Part shown: in pieces, positions 1 to 10,897 of the stretch
Numbering within the stretch: the stretch's first letter is position 1
Layout of the letters: every line of letters begins with the position of its first letter
From: Symsagittifera roscoffensis
Taxonomy: Eukaryota > Xenacoelomorpha > Acoela > Convolutidae
Direction of reading: 5' to 3'
Assembly: GCF_963678635.1 (NCBI RefSeq)
Contig: NC_087068.1
Coordinates: 23,152,388-23,216,387 of the forward strand
DNA: 64,000 bases
Translations under genes and position numbers: made by a program
Notes under the pieces: generated by a model
Told to the model about the DNA's origin: nothing
Databases searched by the model: none
The model's input: the letters and a program-made list of their open reading frames with translations, nothing else

Positions 1-2826
1 CTGAAACATGGCTCTTGGACAATGATTCTATTGGCTTTTAGCTAACTTAGAAGGTTATGACAATATTGTTTGTGCAAACCGCGTAAACGCTAGAGATGGA
101 AGCGTTGCATCTTACATTAAAACTGGCCTCAACTATAGTTATTTTAAATTACCAGTCAGTTTGGAGCACATCGTTATCAAATTGTGTTTTGTCGATCACT
201 CTTCACTAAATGTTTGCATATTATATTGTCCACCCAATCTCAAACAAGACCTTTTTTTGAAATTATTTGAAGATTTATAGCTTGAAATGGAAGCATTAAA
301 CGGTGAAACTTTGCTAATTGGTGATTTAAAGGTCGATATTATGGGTATCCAGCGCAACTTTATTGACTATAAAAATCTACTGCATTGTTTTGATTTAGAA
401 ATTCAAAGTATCGAGCCAACTAGAGTAACTAATATATCAAGTGCACGCATTGACCATAGAACTGCGGCGGAGGCAACTCAGGTAACAACAATAAATTGTA
501 CTGTTAGTGACCATTAAGGACTTATGTGTGACCTAAAATTTATTTCAGAAAAGTAAAAAGTGGATTCTTATCAATCGGATTTCAACTATGATTTACTACT
601 AAATGATGATTATAGTTTAAAAATTTTGTTTTCGCTAAAAAATTGATTGAACAAAAATGATAATGATGATCCTAACCTGTACATCAGTGAAATGACTCAA
701 AATTTGATTGATGAATTTTCTAAGTATTGCCCAAAAAACTCGAAAAAGAATAAAAACAACCACCCATGGGTTAATCTGAAAATTAAGAGAATGATGAATA
801 ACCAAAATATTATATACAAAAAGTCGGTAAGACACCATCCATTGAAAACAGAAATAATTTCACCTCATGTAGAAACAATGTTATTAAGGCTATAAGGGAG
901 AGTAAACGCTGGTACTATGATAACATGATAACGAGGAAGCAGAACTCGTCCGGAACTTTTGATGCTTTTAATCGTTTCTGTGGTAAAAAAAATGTGCATA
1001 CTGCTTCGTTCTTTGTTAATATTTTCAATGAACACTCTGCTACTATTGGAGAAAATTTAACAGAAAACTTCAAACAAAACGTGTATAGATCAATTTTTCC
1101 AGTTAGTGAAAACACATTCGTTATATATGATACCAATCGATATGAGATACTAAAGGAAATTAAAATCTTGAACAATAAAAAGTCGACTGGTCAGGATGGG
1201 GTATGTAGTACAATGGTAAATTTTTCTGCTCCGGTGCTGGCTGACCAGTTTGCGAATTTTTTCAAAATCTGCTTCAAAAAAGAGTGTTTTCCTAAAATTC
1301 TCAAATTTGCAAAAATTTTACAATTGCTTAGAAATGGCGACAAAATTGAAACTGATAACTACCGTGCGATTGATCTGTTGTCTTGTATAAGTAAAATTTA
1401 AAAAAAAAAAACTAATTTCCAAGCGCATATCCAATTTTGCCGCTAAAAAAAGCTTGATTGATAAGCATCAAATTCGTTTTCGGAGTATTCATATGTCATT
1501 TTGTCCATTACTGACTTTTTTCGCGAATCAATTGATAAAAAAAACTTTGTCATCATCCTGCTTTTTTGATTTGAAAAAAGCATTTGATACAGTAGATCGG
1601 AAAACTTAGCGTGACAAACTTTATCAATATGGGTTCAGGGGGAAATTCACAAGTTAGTGACAAATTATCTTACAGGGAGAAATGTTTATTGGAATAAATC
1701 GGTCTCGAATATGCGAGAATGTACAAAAGGTGATCCTGAAGGTTCAGTTTTGGGGCCATTTCTGTTTCTTTAATACATAAATGATATGCCGTTGGCCAGC
1801 AACGTTAAATTAACATTATTTGCAGATGATACAACGGTAGTTGATGCTCAAAAATTTGCATCCAAAACAAAATTCCAGACAGAATTGAATACAATTTGTA
1901 ATTGGTGCAACAAAAACAAACTGCTCATAAATCAAAAGAAGTGCAAATTAATGAAGTTTGGACGGGATAACTTAAAAGAAAAATTTTCTTTTGGGAATAT
2001 TGTACTCGCCGAGGTTTCTGATTTTAGGTATTTAGGAATTCAATTGGACAACAGACTCAAATTTGAAAGTCAAATCAATAATGATTGTGGTATTTTAGCT
2101 AAATTTATTTGTTTACTATTCAAGGCTAGAAACTATTTCTCGAAAAATGTGCTGGTTAAATTTTATAACTTCTATGCAAAGCCAATCATTTCGTAGGGTT
2201 TAATTGCTTTGGTGCAACATCAAAAACCTATTTGAAAAAATTTTGTGATGCAAAAACTATTTGTTTCAAGAGAAAATGTAATCATGCCTCATATATCCTA
2301 CATTCGTTTGAGATTGAAACCCTTTTTGACTTATATTTCAGACAAATATTCAAAGAAACTATTAATCAACTTCGTGGTAAAACTCCCCTTGAAACTTTTA
2401 ATTTGGAATCTCTAAATAGTCGTGCGGTTACTCGGGCCTCTGTGTCAAAAACTTTACCAAGCATGAAAACTGGAACACAAATAATGCAGCATTCATAGAA
2501 AAATGTGTCTCTCAAATGTTATAGGTTTTTGAAATCAAACGAGCTGGTACCAGATAATCTAAACCAATTAACTAAGCATCAACTAAATGGGTATTTCAAA
2601 AATTTGTTTTCATTGTTTCTTAAAGATAAAGGAGATCTTATAGATTTTTTGTTTTGAATCATCAAGTCGGATATTATCTCGCAACTTCGGTCATAGCTTT
2701 TTTCAGGGTCATGCCTCGATAAGCTGCATAGCCTTTTGCATGATCCTTGGTGGGTTTGATTTGTACACGCGGTTTATTGTTTACCTGTCTGTATAATATT
2801 ACTCTCCTAAATAAACAATCTATTGA
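1..2826 (+). pseudogene. CR1/Jockey-like LINE (non-LTR retrotransposon), degenerate, left end cut by window
   Basis: A decayed LINE read through many frameshifts. Near the left edge an ETWL motif and GYDNIVCANR, then SVASYIKTGLNY, match the start of an apurinic-type endonuclease. Residues LLIGDLKVDI and the later IEPTRVTN...ARIDH (287-470) match its GDFN-like and PTR...IDHI motifs. 647-895 holds the linker with HPWVNLKIKRMM. 925-1401 gives NNKKSTGQDG, FPKILKFAKI and NYRAIDLLSCISKI, the N-terminal blocks of reverse transcriptase. FFDLKKAFDTVDR (about 1565-1600) and LFADDTTVV (1813-1840) carry the catalytic aspartates. YLGIQLDNRLKFESQI (2029-2075) is the thumb. The 3' tail with AAATAAAC ends near 2826. 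In-frame stops at several points mean it is dead. The clade is inferred from the endonuclease plus RT order and is not certain. Confidence 0.9.
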
Positions 2827-3309
2827 GTTCAAATCTTGCGTTGTTTTTGAACTATAGGATACGCTTTCTGATTAATTTGAGTTCTAACTTCAATCACGGT
2901 TGAGTTTTATGAAAAAACACATTTCAGAAAAGGTGAACTGGTTCAATGAAGTGTAATTCAAGGAAGTCGTTTACATCACACTGAGCGGATTTCATTTGAT
3001 GTCTAGCATCAAAAAATTACACTGATCATTTAAGGAGGTTTTTATGGAAAAATAGCGCCAATGATTGAACGTTAGTGTAACAAAGCTACATGATTGCTTC
3101 AGCTTGCATATTGTCAGTGATTTAATCGAAGTGCACTAAATCAAATTTTTGTGATTAAAGTTCAGCGAATCAAATGAATCTTAACAAAAAATGCAGGAAC
3201 CGTAATTCAGAATGGTTGAAGTTCCGTTATTTTCCAAAATCAGAAAATCGTGGCTGATATATGCCACAAACTACTTCAGTTAAATCAGGTTTCAAATGAT
3301 CATATAGCA
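2827..3309. other. No gene seen
   Basis: AT-rich stretch between the LINE tail and the first hairpin-ended element. I see no open coding sequence, splice-flanked exon or clear repeat. Confidence 0.5.
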
Positions 3310-3842
3310 AACAAGACTGCTCGTATCAGGGCGAAGCCCTGAATGTTCCGACGGCCTTTTAAGGTTTTTTGGAGCAGTAATAACATCCAAAAAAAATGTA
3401 ATGAAATAAAATTAAAAATTTTTTTAACTAAAATTTGAAATTTTTTTATGAAATCATCCCCCCACACGCCATACAAAGTACAAAAAGATAGATTTCGCTC
3501 CTTGTAACAAATCAATTATGACAAATAAGCTTCTTTCAACCAATTTGGAACGATTTTAAGACGGATTAAATCTCCGCTTACGCGCTAATAGCGCGAAATA
3601 TATCGCGCGTTAATTGTCCCAAATTGGTCAAAATGGCAATCTTTAAACCCCCATAACTTTACAAAAAATGATCACAGGTGAAATATCTTTTCAAATTTAA
3701 GCTCAGGACAACAATACCTTTTGAATGATATAAAAAAATTCCGTCAAAAATGGCTAGTTAAAAAGTCGAAATTTGTCTGAAGAAAAAAAAACCCACCCCG
3801 AGCACAAATATTCCGTTACTTTCGTATCGAAAGTCGGAACAA
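3310..3842 (-). mobile_element. Hairpin-ended element, full length, copy 1
   Basis: Starts AACAAGACTGCTCGTATC, followed at once by the hairpin CAGGGCGAAGCCCTG, and ends with a second hairpin (TTCCGTTACTTTCG ... CGAAAGTCGGAA) plus CAA. I define + orientation as TTGTTCCGAC first, so this copy is reversed. No coding capacity. It lies immediately 3' of the fibrinogen-like terminal exon (whose stop is at 3872). Confidence 0.85.
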
Positions 3843-3871
3843 TAATGTATATGTAGCCCATGTTTTCCTGA

Positions 3872-4212
3872 TCAGTCAACACGGATCATTTTCATCTGAC
3901 TAGATGATTTTAGTATCCATCCACTACCGTCTTGGTACGACATCTGCTTGCCGCCGTCTATTCTATCTGAAATAGTTCTGTTTCCGTTAAAATACATGTA
4001 ACTACACCTGTAAAACCACCAGCCGCCTCCTCCATCACTAGCAGCACAGTTTCCGCTCCATTCATCTTGGTCTCTGTCATGAGTTGAGAACGCCCGTCCC
4101 CTGTTGTAGTCAAGGCCTCCACCATTATCAGTTGTGTTGCGCAAATTCTGACTCCTCGCCACCATTTTGCCAAATGTTATATTGTAGAAGGGGGCAGGAT
4201 GAATGAAGAAGT
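3872..4212 (-). CDS. Fibrinogen C-terminal domain, terminal exon of an EGF/fibrinogen-related protein
   Basis: Terminal exon encoding the last 113 or so residues of a fibrinogen-related (FReD) domain. The diagnostic core is FSTHDRDQDEWSGNC followed by GGGGWWFYRC and a short tail ending IRVD before the stop at 3872-3874. This is the Ca-binding and P-domain part of the fold (FST-DRD, GGWW--C). The exon opens after an acceptor, pyrimidine-rich ...TTTAG at 4213-4214, with AC TTC TTC; one base carried over from the donor at 5937 completes a GAC codon, so the two FReD exons join in phase 1. An upstream ATG within the exon is not a start. In animals such proteins are secreted lectins, often in innate immunity; the role here is inferred from the family only. 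Confidence 0.88.
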
Positions 4213-5937
4213 CTAAACAAGGACAAAGTTAGCTGAGTTTACTGTTCTATTGCAGAAATAACAGAATAAATGTTCGGTTACATTAATCAAAACCCAAAGT
4301 TTTTATTAAAAGAAAAATTATTTCTAACGTTCGTTCTTTGCTGAATATAGCATGCTGAAACGTTCTAAAAAGCAACAACTTCCCGCTAATATTTTTTGGG
4401 ACTCAAAACAACTCCAAAGACTACCAAAAGAGCTTAAATATAAAATATTGTTCGAAGCGTCCCAAACTTGAAAACTCTTTGGGGCCATGAAGTTTCTCGG
4501 ACGAAGCTCTAATTTCCTTTTCATTACGTTTATGAAAGCAATGAGCGATAAATAATTGCGAACGAGGCTGCTCGTATATCAGGGCGAAGCCCTGAATATT
4601 CCGACTGCACTTTAAGGCCAATTAAAAGGCTTGTTTTTGGTTAAATAATTGACGGATTAATAAAAAGAAGAAAAAAGTTATTCTTCTTCATTTTATCGCC
4701 CAAGTACAAAGGGTATTAAAAAATTTGTATCTCGTTTTTAATTACTTTTCTCCTAATTTTTTTCTTAGTTCTGAAAAAATGAACTGGGGTTGAGGGTAAG
4801 GTTATTAAAACTCTGGGGTGCACGGGGATGACAATGAATGTGTTCGTTCGGGTTCTAAATATGCAGAACGCTGCAAAAAGGGTAAACAATTCACATCTAC
4901 AAAAAATGATGTTCATGGATTTTTTAAAAAAAATAATGGACTATATTGAATACAAAACTGAACTTATAATCGATTAGACCGGATCACATTGGGAGATCTG
5001 GACTCCTCTTCAGAATTTGGTTCATCCTCGCAAAACTGTTTTTTTTTTTCAAAACAGCTCGTAAAAGAAACCCGTTTTTGTCTCGATAATCATCAATTGG
5101 ATATATAAACACAACTTTCCACAATTTTGAAAAAGTGTTCTTAGAAATTTTAACTTGTTGTCAATGTAATGATCAGATACGATTTTTTAACTCTGCTAAC
5201 ATAAAAATTTTGTTCATGCTTGCAGCTGAATTTAATCAATCTCGCCGAAAAAAAAGCTTTTAAATAATCAAGAACGGAAAATTTTTAAATCATTTTTAGT
5301 TAAAAATAGCATGAAACGCCGCCAGTCAACTCAATATTTGGGATTATCAAGTCTAAAGTTTTTTCAAAAGTTTTTTCAAAACTTCGGATTTGAACTCGAC
5401 CCTGAAATCGCCCCTGTCTTAAGCTGAATAAGCCTGACTAAGCCTGACGGAAAACTAAAATTTGGCCGTAGCAGTCTGGAATTACCAAAATCTAGCCGCG
5501 ATAGTTCAAGCACACAACTAAAACCTCGACACGTGATGTAAGAATTTTGAAACCCCTGTCAAGCATTAAAGAAAACCTAGAGATAAAAGAGAAGATAACC
5601 ATGTGTGTTAAGATGGTTATAAATTGTATTCTGTTGAAGCCTTGATCATTTTTTTTGGGTGGCACCCTTGTTCATCAGTTCAAACGTCAGCAATCTTCGA
5701 CTGACTTCTTATCCCAATAACATTACTAGCGCCATGCTATTTTGGTTGGCTAAGTTTTAGGTTAAGTCATTAGCATCAACCCCTCTCGTGGATTTTGATA
5801 GCTCTGTAATCTGGAGATGAATGCTTTAAGGGTTTGTTGTAGAAACGACATAAAATGATGCAAAGTTTCAACTAAAAATCGTAAAGTGTGAAGATTGACA
5901 ACAATTCATGTTAATTTAGCTAACGTCAAGAACATAC
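4213..5937 (-). other. Intron of the fibrinogen-related gene
   Basis: Lies between acceptor AG (4213-4214) and donor GTATGT (5932-5937, minus strand). It contains one terminal fragment of the hairpin-ended family at 4560-4617. I see no further exon in it: the FReD segment on either side is contiguous when joined. Confidence 0.7.
4560..4617 (-). mobile_element. Hairpin-ended element, terminal fragment only
   Basis: Only the CAGGGCGAAGCCCTG hairpin end survives, with GGCTGCTCGTATATCAGGG before it and TTCCGACTGC after it. The body is gone, so this is a truncated copy inside the fibrinogen-gene intron. Confidence 0.75.
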
Positions 5938-6157
5938 CCTCCCACTCTCCCCACAGCAAAGCATTGTCGGAGAAATTTCTCATAGAAATTTGCAACGTCC
6001 ACCGTCCATACTGGGTTAGCTTCTGCATTCTATCCAAGCCCAGCCACATATCTCCCTCTCCACAAAAGTCACCAAACCCTTTTTCATACTCTGAAAAGGT
6101 CCGATTGAATTCAATGTCATACCGCCCCCGTCTCTGAACAGTAACTCCTGCTGTTCT
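5938..6157 (-). CDS. Fibrinogen C-terminal domain, middle exon
   Basis: Internal exon of the same gene. Translation gives VTVQRRGRYDIEFNRTFSEY, then GDMWLGLDRMQKLT and RWTLQISMRNFSDNALLWGEW. These are the FReD A/B-domain signatures (VIQRR, FNRTW-EY--GFG, EFWLGLD-IH-LT, LRI-L-DF). Acceptor is TTTCAG (6158-6160), donor GAGG/GTATGT (gt at 5936-5937). The domain should begin about 40 residues earlier with a Cys-Asp-Met-containing block and GGGWTV; here the exon opens at the end of that block and I found no upstream exon carrying it in 6158-6426. Either that exon has diverged past recognition or the gene is damaged. Confidence 0.87.
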
Positions 6158-6426
6158 CTGAAATTAAATCTTAATTCAAAAATCGAATAGTCGACACAGT
6201 TTGACCTGAATTTGTTGTAATGACTTTCGTGAAAATTTGATGCTCGAAGTTATTTTTTTATTCAGACCAATTTCGGCGACAAGGAAATAGTTTGGATCGA
6301 AGTATAATCCTCCCTTAAAGCGTTTTAGGGGGGAGGGGGGAGATGTTAACTCGATCTTTTTTGACATATGCACTACTTTTTTTTTTTACTTTTTCAAGGT
6401 CAGATACCACCAAGGTAAAATATTAC
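6158..6426 (-). other. Intron between EGF and fibrinogen exons, with a G-rich tract
   Basis: Contains the G-run motif ending AGATGTTAAC (6328-6350, plus strand), which recurs elsewhere in the window. The missing N-terminal fibrinogen exon would be expected here; none of the three minus-strand frames gives a Cys-Asp-Met block. Confidence 0.55.
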
Positions 6427-6697
6427 CTCATTGCAGGTATGATCGATACTTTTGAAGCGTCTGCATAAGTTTCCAGATGACGCACAAATGGATGAGTTTC
6501 CAGATGACGCAATTGGATATCTGGTTGAAGTCATACACTTTTTCCCAGAAAAACCTTCACGACATTGGCAGAAGGATTCAGTTTGATTTAAGAAAACACA
6601 TGATCCGGAACCACATCCGGAAACCAAGCAACCCACATACTCTGCACAATCAGATCCTCGCCAGCCTTCATCGCATTTGCATTCTGTAGATACCTTA
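6427..6697 (-). CDS. EGF-like exon of the fibrinogen-related gene
   Basis: Exon with the end of one EGF module (ECKCDEGWRGSDC) and a complete second one (GCGSGSCVFLNQTESFCQC then REGFSGKKC). Cys spacing and the C-C-EG--G--C endings are typical of secreted EGF repeats. Acceptor CTTACAG (6698-6704), donor GAG/GTAATA (6421-6426). After the EGF comes a Ser/Asn-rich linker containing an internal nine-residue duplication (ASSGNSSIC then ASSGNLC), mirrored by the repeated TTTCCAGATGACGCA in the DNA. The exon precedes the two FReD exons in the same orientation, so one EGF plus fibrinogen-C gene is the simplest reading. If the donor is not used, the frame stops 21 bases on and this would be a separate gene end. 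Confidence 0.8.
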
Positions 6698-6829
6698 CTG
6701 TAAGCAAAAGATCTGATTACATATACGCAGAAAATTCATAAAGTGGCACGTACAATATTTTAAAAAAGAATCATTTTCATGTTAATGTATGACAATAAGT
6801 TTTCTGATAGTTTCTTCCAAGGAGTTTTA

Positions 6830-7370
6830 TTGTTCCGACTTTCGATACAAAAGTGACGGAATATTTGTGCTCGGGGTGGGTTTTTTTTTTCTTCAGACAA
6901 ATTTCGACTTTTTAACTAGCCATTTTTGACGGAATTTTTTTATATCATTCAAAAGGTATTGTTGTCCTGAGCTTAAATTTGAAAAAATATTTCACCTGTG
7001 ATCATTTTTCGTAAAGTTATGAGGGTTTAAAGATTGCCATTTTGGCCATTTTGACCAATTTGGGACAATTAACGCGCAATATAGTTCGCGCTATTAACGC
7101 GTAAGCGGAGATTTAATCCGTCTTATAAATCGTTCCAAATTGGTTGAACGAAGCTTATTTGCCATAATTGATTTGTTACAAAGAGCGAAATCTATCTTTT
7201 TGTACTTTATATGGCGTGTGTGGGGATGATTTTCATAAATATTTTCAAATTAAAAAAAAATTTCATTTTATTTTATTTCATTTAATTTTTTTATGTATTA
7301 CTGCTGCTCAATAAACGTTAAAAGGCAGTCGGAACATTCAGGGCTTCGCCCTGATACGAGCAGTCTTGTT
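6830..7370 (+). mobile_element. Hairpin-ended element, full length, copy 2
   Basis: Runs from TTGTTCCGACTTTCGATAC to CTGATACGAGCAGTCTTGTT. 541 bases, no open frame of note. It lies just upstream of the EGF exon. Confidence 0.88.
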
Positions 7371-7861
7371 AATTAGTTTAAATTTGTTTCTTTACTTTGT
7401 AATCAAAAATAGTGTCAAGCATGAGCTTATTTTTCAAGAGTTAACGCATATCATTAGCAAAACTTTTGCCATCATACGGTATAATCGTACTCACTATAAT
7501 CAATTGAAAAGGCAAACGTTTTTTAATAAAAACTCATCAACCTGCAGCAAGAATGGGAGACAGTCGAGGTCAACACAAACATCGTCTACAACCTGTATGT
7601 TTTTTTTCTGATGATAAGAACGACCGACAAGTAACGGCTCAGGTCAACTTGTTTAAAACGTTAGTCTCATGTTTCAACATTGATTATTGATTTGTTTGGC
7701 TTAGGCATTAAGAAGCAGATAAGTTTGTTCGACATGAAAGACATTTAAAAAGAACACCATAAAAAATTGCCTTTGTCATCATCGCTTATATTCTCTACAC
7801 CATAGGTTAGTTTTAATCGTAATTACCTGAGGATAAAAATGCCTCCTGTGAATAGAAACTA
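7371..7861. other. No gene seen
   Basis: Spacer between two same-orientation hairpin-ended elements. The open frame here is AT-driven and has no protein-like composition. Confidence 0.45.
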
Positions 7862-8400
7862 ATTGTTCCGACTTTCGATACGAAAGTAACGGAATATTTG
7901 AGCTCGGGGTGGGTTTTTTTTCTTCAGACAAATTTCGACTTTTTAACTAGCCATTTCTGACGGATTTTTTTTTAAATATCATTCGAAAGGTATTGTTGTC
8001 CTGAGCTCAAATTTGAAAAGATATTTCACCTGTGATCATTTTTCGTAAAGTTACGGGAGTTTAAAGATTGCTATTTTGGCCAATTTGGGACAATTAACGC
8101 GCGATATTTTTCGCGCTATTAACGCATAAGCAGAGATTTAATCCGTCTTAGAAATCGTTTCAAACTGGTTAAAAGAAGCTTATGAGCCATAATTGGTTTG
8201 CTACAAGGAGCGAAATCTATCCTTTTGTACTTTGTATGGCGTGTGGGGGGATGATTTTCATAAAAAGTTTCAAATTTTAGAACAAATTTTTTTTTATTTT
8301 TGTTTTGTTACATTGAATTTTTAAATGTTATTACTGCTCCATAAACATTAAAAGGCAGTTGGAACATTCAGGGCTTCGCCCTGATACGAGCAGTCTTGTT
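7862..8400 (+). mobile_element. Hairpin-ended element, full length, copy 3
   Basis: 539 bases, both hairpins intact, closely similar to copy 2. The outside bases differ from those of copy 2 (AAC-TAA left, GTC right), so the two copies are independent insertions, not a local duplication. Confidence 0.88.
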
Positions 8401-8631
8401 GTCTTTGTCATTATCGCATTCCTCTCTACGCCATAAGTAAATTTTAATATCATCAACAAAACAAACTCTATAATGTCAGACAATACAAATTAAGGAAGAG
8501 TTTGACCAAAAATAACAAATACAAATAATCAAGTGTATAAGCGTATACTAAATTTGGTGTTGTATCGACTAGCAGAACTTCTTTAAAACTGAAATTTGAT
8601 CGCCTAGCATAAAAATTGAAACACAAAGTTG

Positions 8632-9164
8632 AACAAGTCTGCTCGCATCAGGGCGAAGCCCTGAATGTTCCGACTGCCTTTTTAGGTTTATGGAGCAGTA
8701 ATAACATTAAAAGATTGAATAATAGAAAAAAAAATGAAATTTTTTTTCTAAAATTTGAAATTTTTTATGAAAATCATCCCCCCATACCACACGCCATACA
8801 AAGTACAAAAGGATAGATTTTGCTTCTTGTAACAAACCAATTGTTGCGAATAAGTTTGTTTTAACCAATTTGGAACGATTTCTAAGACGGATTAACGCTC
8901 CGCTTACACGTTAATAGCGCGAATTATATCGCGCGTTAATTGTCCCAAATCGGCCAAAATGACAATCTTTAAACCCCCATAACTTTACGAAAAATGCTCA
9001 CAGGTGAAATATCTTTTCAAATTTGAGCTCAGGACAACAATACCTTTCGAATGATATTTAAAAAATCCGTCAGAAATGGCTAGTTAAAAAGTCGAAATTT
9101 GTCTGAAGAAAAAAAAACCCACCCCGAGCACAAATATTCCGTTACTTTCGTATCGACTAACAAT
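8632..9164 (-). mobile_element. Hairpin-ended element, copy 4, right hairpin eroded
   Basis: Opens AACAAGTCTGCTCGCATC with the CAGGGCGAAGCCCTG hairpin. The far end reads TTTCGTATCGACTAACAAT instead of CGAAAGTCGGAACAA, so the terminal stem has been lost. Opposite orientation to the neighbouring copy at 7862-8400. Confidence 0.85.
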
Positions 9165-9229
9165 TATTGAATAAAAATAAAATCATTAGAATCTTGTTAA
9201 CAATCACCCCACCCTATTGGACTATGTTA

Positions 9230-9476
9230 ACTATCCCTTTATGCATGTATTTTAATTTGACAACTCATTTCTGTGTAAAATATGCTTTACAATTTTTGAT
9301 ATGATCAGCAAAAAGTGGAGGTCGCAAAGTAGTACCAAAGAAGGGACCCCCCAATGGGTCCCTTCTTTGGTACTTTTTTGCGACCTCCACTTTTTGTTGA
9401 TCAAATCAAAAATTGTAAAGCATATTTTACACAGAAATGCGTTGTCAAATAAAAATACATGCATAAAGGGGTAGTT
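9230..9476. repeat. 247-base near-perfect inverted repeat (foldback)
   Basis: Two arms of about 118 bases read AACTATCCCTTTATGCATG at the left and the reverse complement (CATGCATAAAGGGGTAGTT) at the right, around the centre GGGACCCCCCAATGGGTCCC. Only a few mismatches separate the arms. The inner part contains CTTTGGTACTTTTT and GCGACC, also seen in the hAT-like repeats at 46070 and 57230, so this may be a foldback derivative of that family. Confidence 0.9.
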
Positions 9477-9576
9477 GTAAATGATACGTGTAAATTCATA
9501 TGGGGAGACAGACTTATCGCAAATTATGCGATGCAAAATTTGGATCAAATTAACATGGTATACACCCCCTCCCTCA

Positions 9577-9594
9577 CCCCCCCCCCCCCCCCCC
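9577..9594. repeat. Poly-C tract
   Basis: About 18 C in a row after CCCCCTCCCTCA. On the minus strand it is a G-run followed by ATGTTAATTTG, the same arrangement as at 47367. Confidence 0.9.
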
Positions 9595-9779
9595 TCCCTT
9601 CCAAGAGACCAAGTCAAAATCCTCCGGATCTCTTTTAACTATCCCCCTTTTGCAAAAGAGAGGAGATCCATAGATAGATAAAAAAAAATTTCCTATTCTT
9701 AACCGTTGATGATTTCATTGTAGGTGGAGAGAGGTTTACTACTAGATATCATAGGGGAGGGAAAAAGTCAAAGAAATCA

Positions 9780-9960
9780 ATTTAATTTAAGTTTGCTGAG
9801 CGCTGCTTGTAAAATGAGCTATTCTGATTCGCTGAAAATTTGAACTCAGAGCCAAAGTTAAGCAAGTTGACCTCCTCACCCTAAACAGGCTTTTTTTGGT
9901 GAGGGCGGATGTTAACTTGCTTTCAAAGTTTCATTCGATAGTTGTTTGCCTTAATTCACA
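9780..9960 (-). repeat. Dispersed repeat, pair member of 47220-47345
   Basis: The reverse complement (for example GAATCAGAATAGCTCATT, then GCAGCGCT) matches 47285-47345 over about 65 bases with moderate divergence. A G-rich ATGTTAACTTG motif at 9898-9921 belongs to the same unit. Confidence 0.6.
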
Positions 9961-10149
9961 TTTATATTTCTGAGAAATGCAAGGTTCAAATTGATTATTT
10001 TTGTTGTTTTGTTTTTTGAAAAATTAGGTTATCAAAATCAAGTTAGTCGATACATTTTCAAGTTTTTGAAATTTTGTGCGAGTCGAGCTTTATGCTAGTC
10101 GAGCGGTCACTTTAAATTTTGGCGAAGAAGGTTTGTTTGTCTATGAAAT

Positions 10150-10540
10150 TCAATTCTTTGCAATCATTAGGTTTTCTGCCTTCTCAATTCTATGCTAAAA
10201 GGCCTTCTTTTATGTCAAAAAAACAACAGTTATCGAGAAAGCAGACAATGTAATTTGACCTTAATGAGTCAAACTGCATATGACGAGGTAAAATGCAAAC
10301 AAAGCTTCATTATGATGTTTATGGCCAAAAAACAATAGTTATTAACATGGCAAAAGACTTAAGATGACCGTAAGGTCTCATACTAATTGTGATGACATAA
10401 AATTCCGAAAACGATTGTTTTTTGAAAATAGTTTTTGATGCTAAGCAACTTTTGTTTTGATGTCCATATTAAAAAAAACAATAGTTGATGAGATACCAGA
10501 TAATTTAACGTGTTTTTGATGAGTCAAAAAACAAATAAGA
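10150..10540 (+). repeat. Degenerate tandem repeat of about 105-145 bases
   Basis: The motif AAAAACAAYAGTTAT recurs near 10222, 10326 and 10470, each followed by related text (AAAAGAC or AGCAGAC, then TTTGACC/GATGACC, then ATGACG/ATGACA and AAAAT). This is a decayed minisatellite that leads into the assembly gap. Confidence 0.5.
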
Positions 10541-10697
10541 GTCAAACAAGACCCATGTATGTTTTCAAATACAGAATTTTCGATGCTGAGCAATTTCTTG
10601 TTCTCGTTTTTAGTCGGAAAGTTAATAATTAAAGAGGTTTTTTCTTCTGCTTCTTTTCCCGTACCCTGCTGTCCCTTCCTCCCAGCTTTTCTGGTTT

Positions 10698-10897
10698 NNN
10701 NNNNNNNNNNNNNNNNNNNNNNNNNNNNNNNNNNNNNNNNNNNNNNNNNNNNNNNNNNNNNNNNNNNNNNNNNNNNNNNNNNNNNNNNNNNNNNNNNNNN
10801 NNNNNNNNNNNNNNNNNNNNNNNNNNNNNNNNNNNNNNNNNNNNNNNNNNNNNNNNNNNNNNNNNNNNNNNNNNNNNNNNNNNNNNNNNNNNNNNNN
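10698..10897. other. Assembly gap
   Basis: Exactly 200 N. The round length suggests a placeholder of unknown true size. Confidence 0.99.

Noticed and set aside
9252-9617. 121-codon minus-strand frame across the palindrome
   Set aside because: It consists of the inverted repeat and the poly-C tract read as Gly; low complexity and self-complementary.
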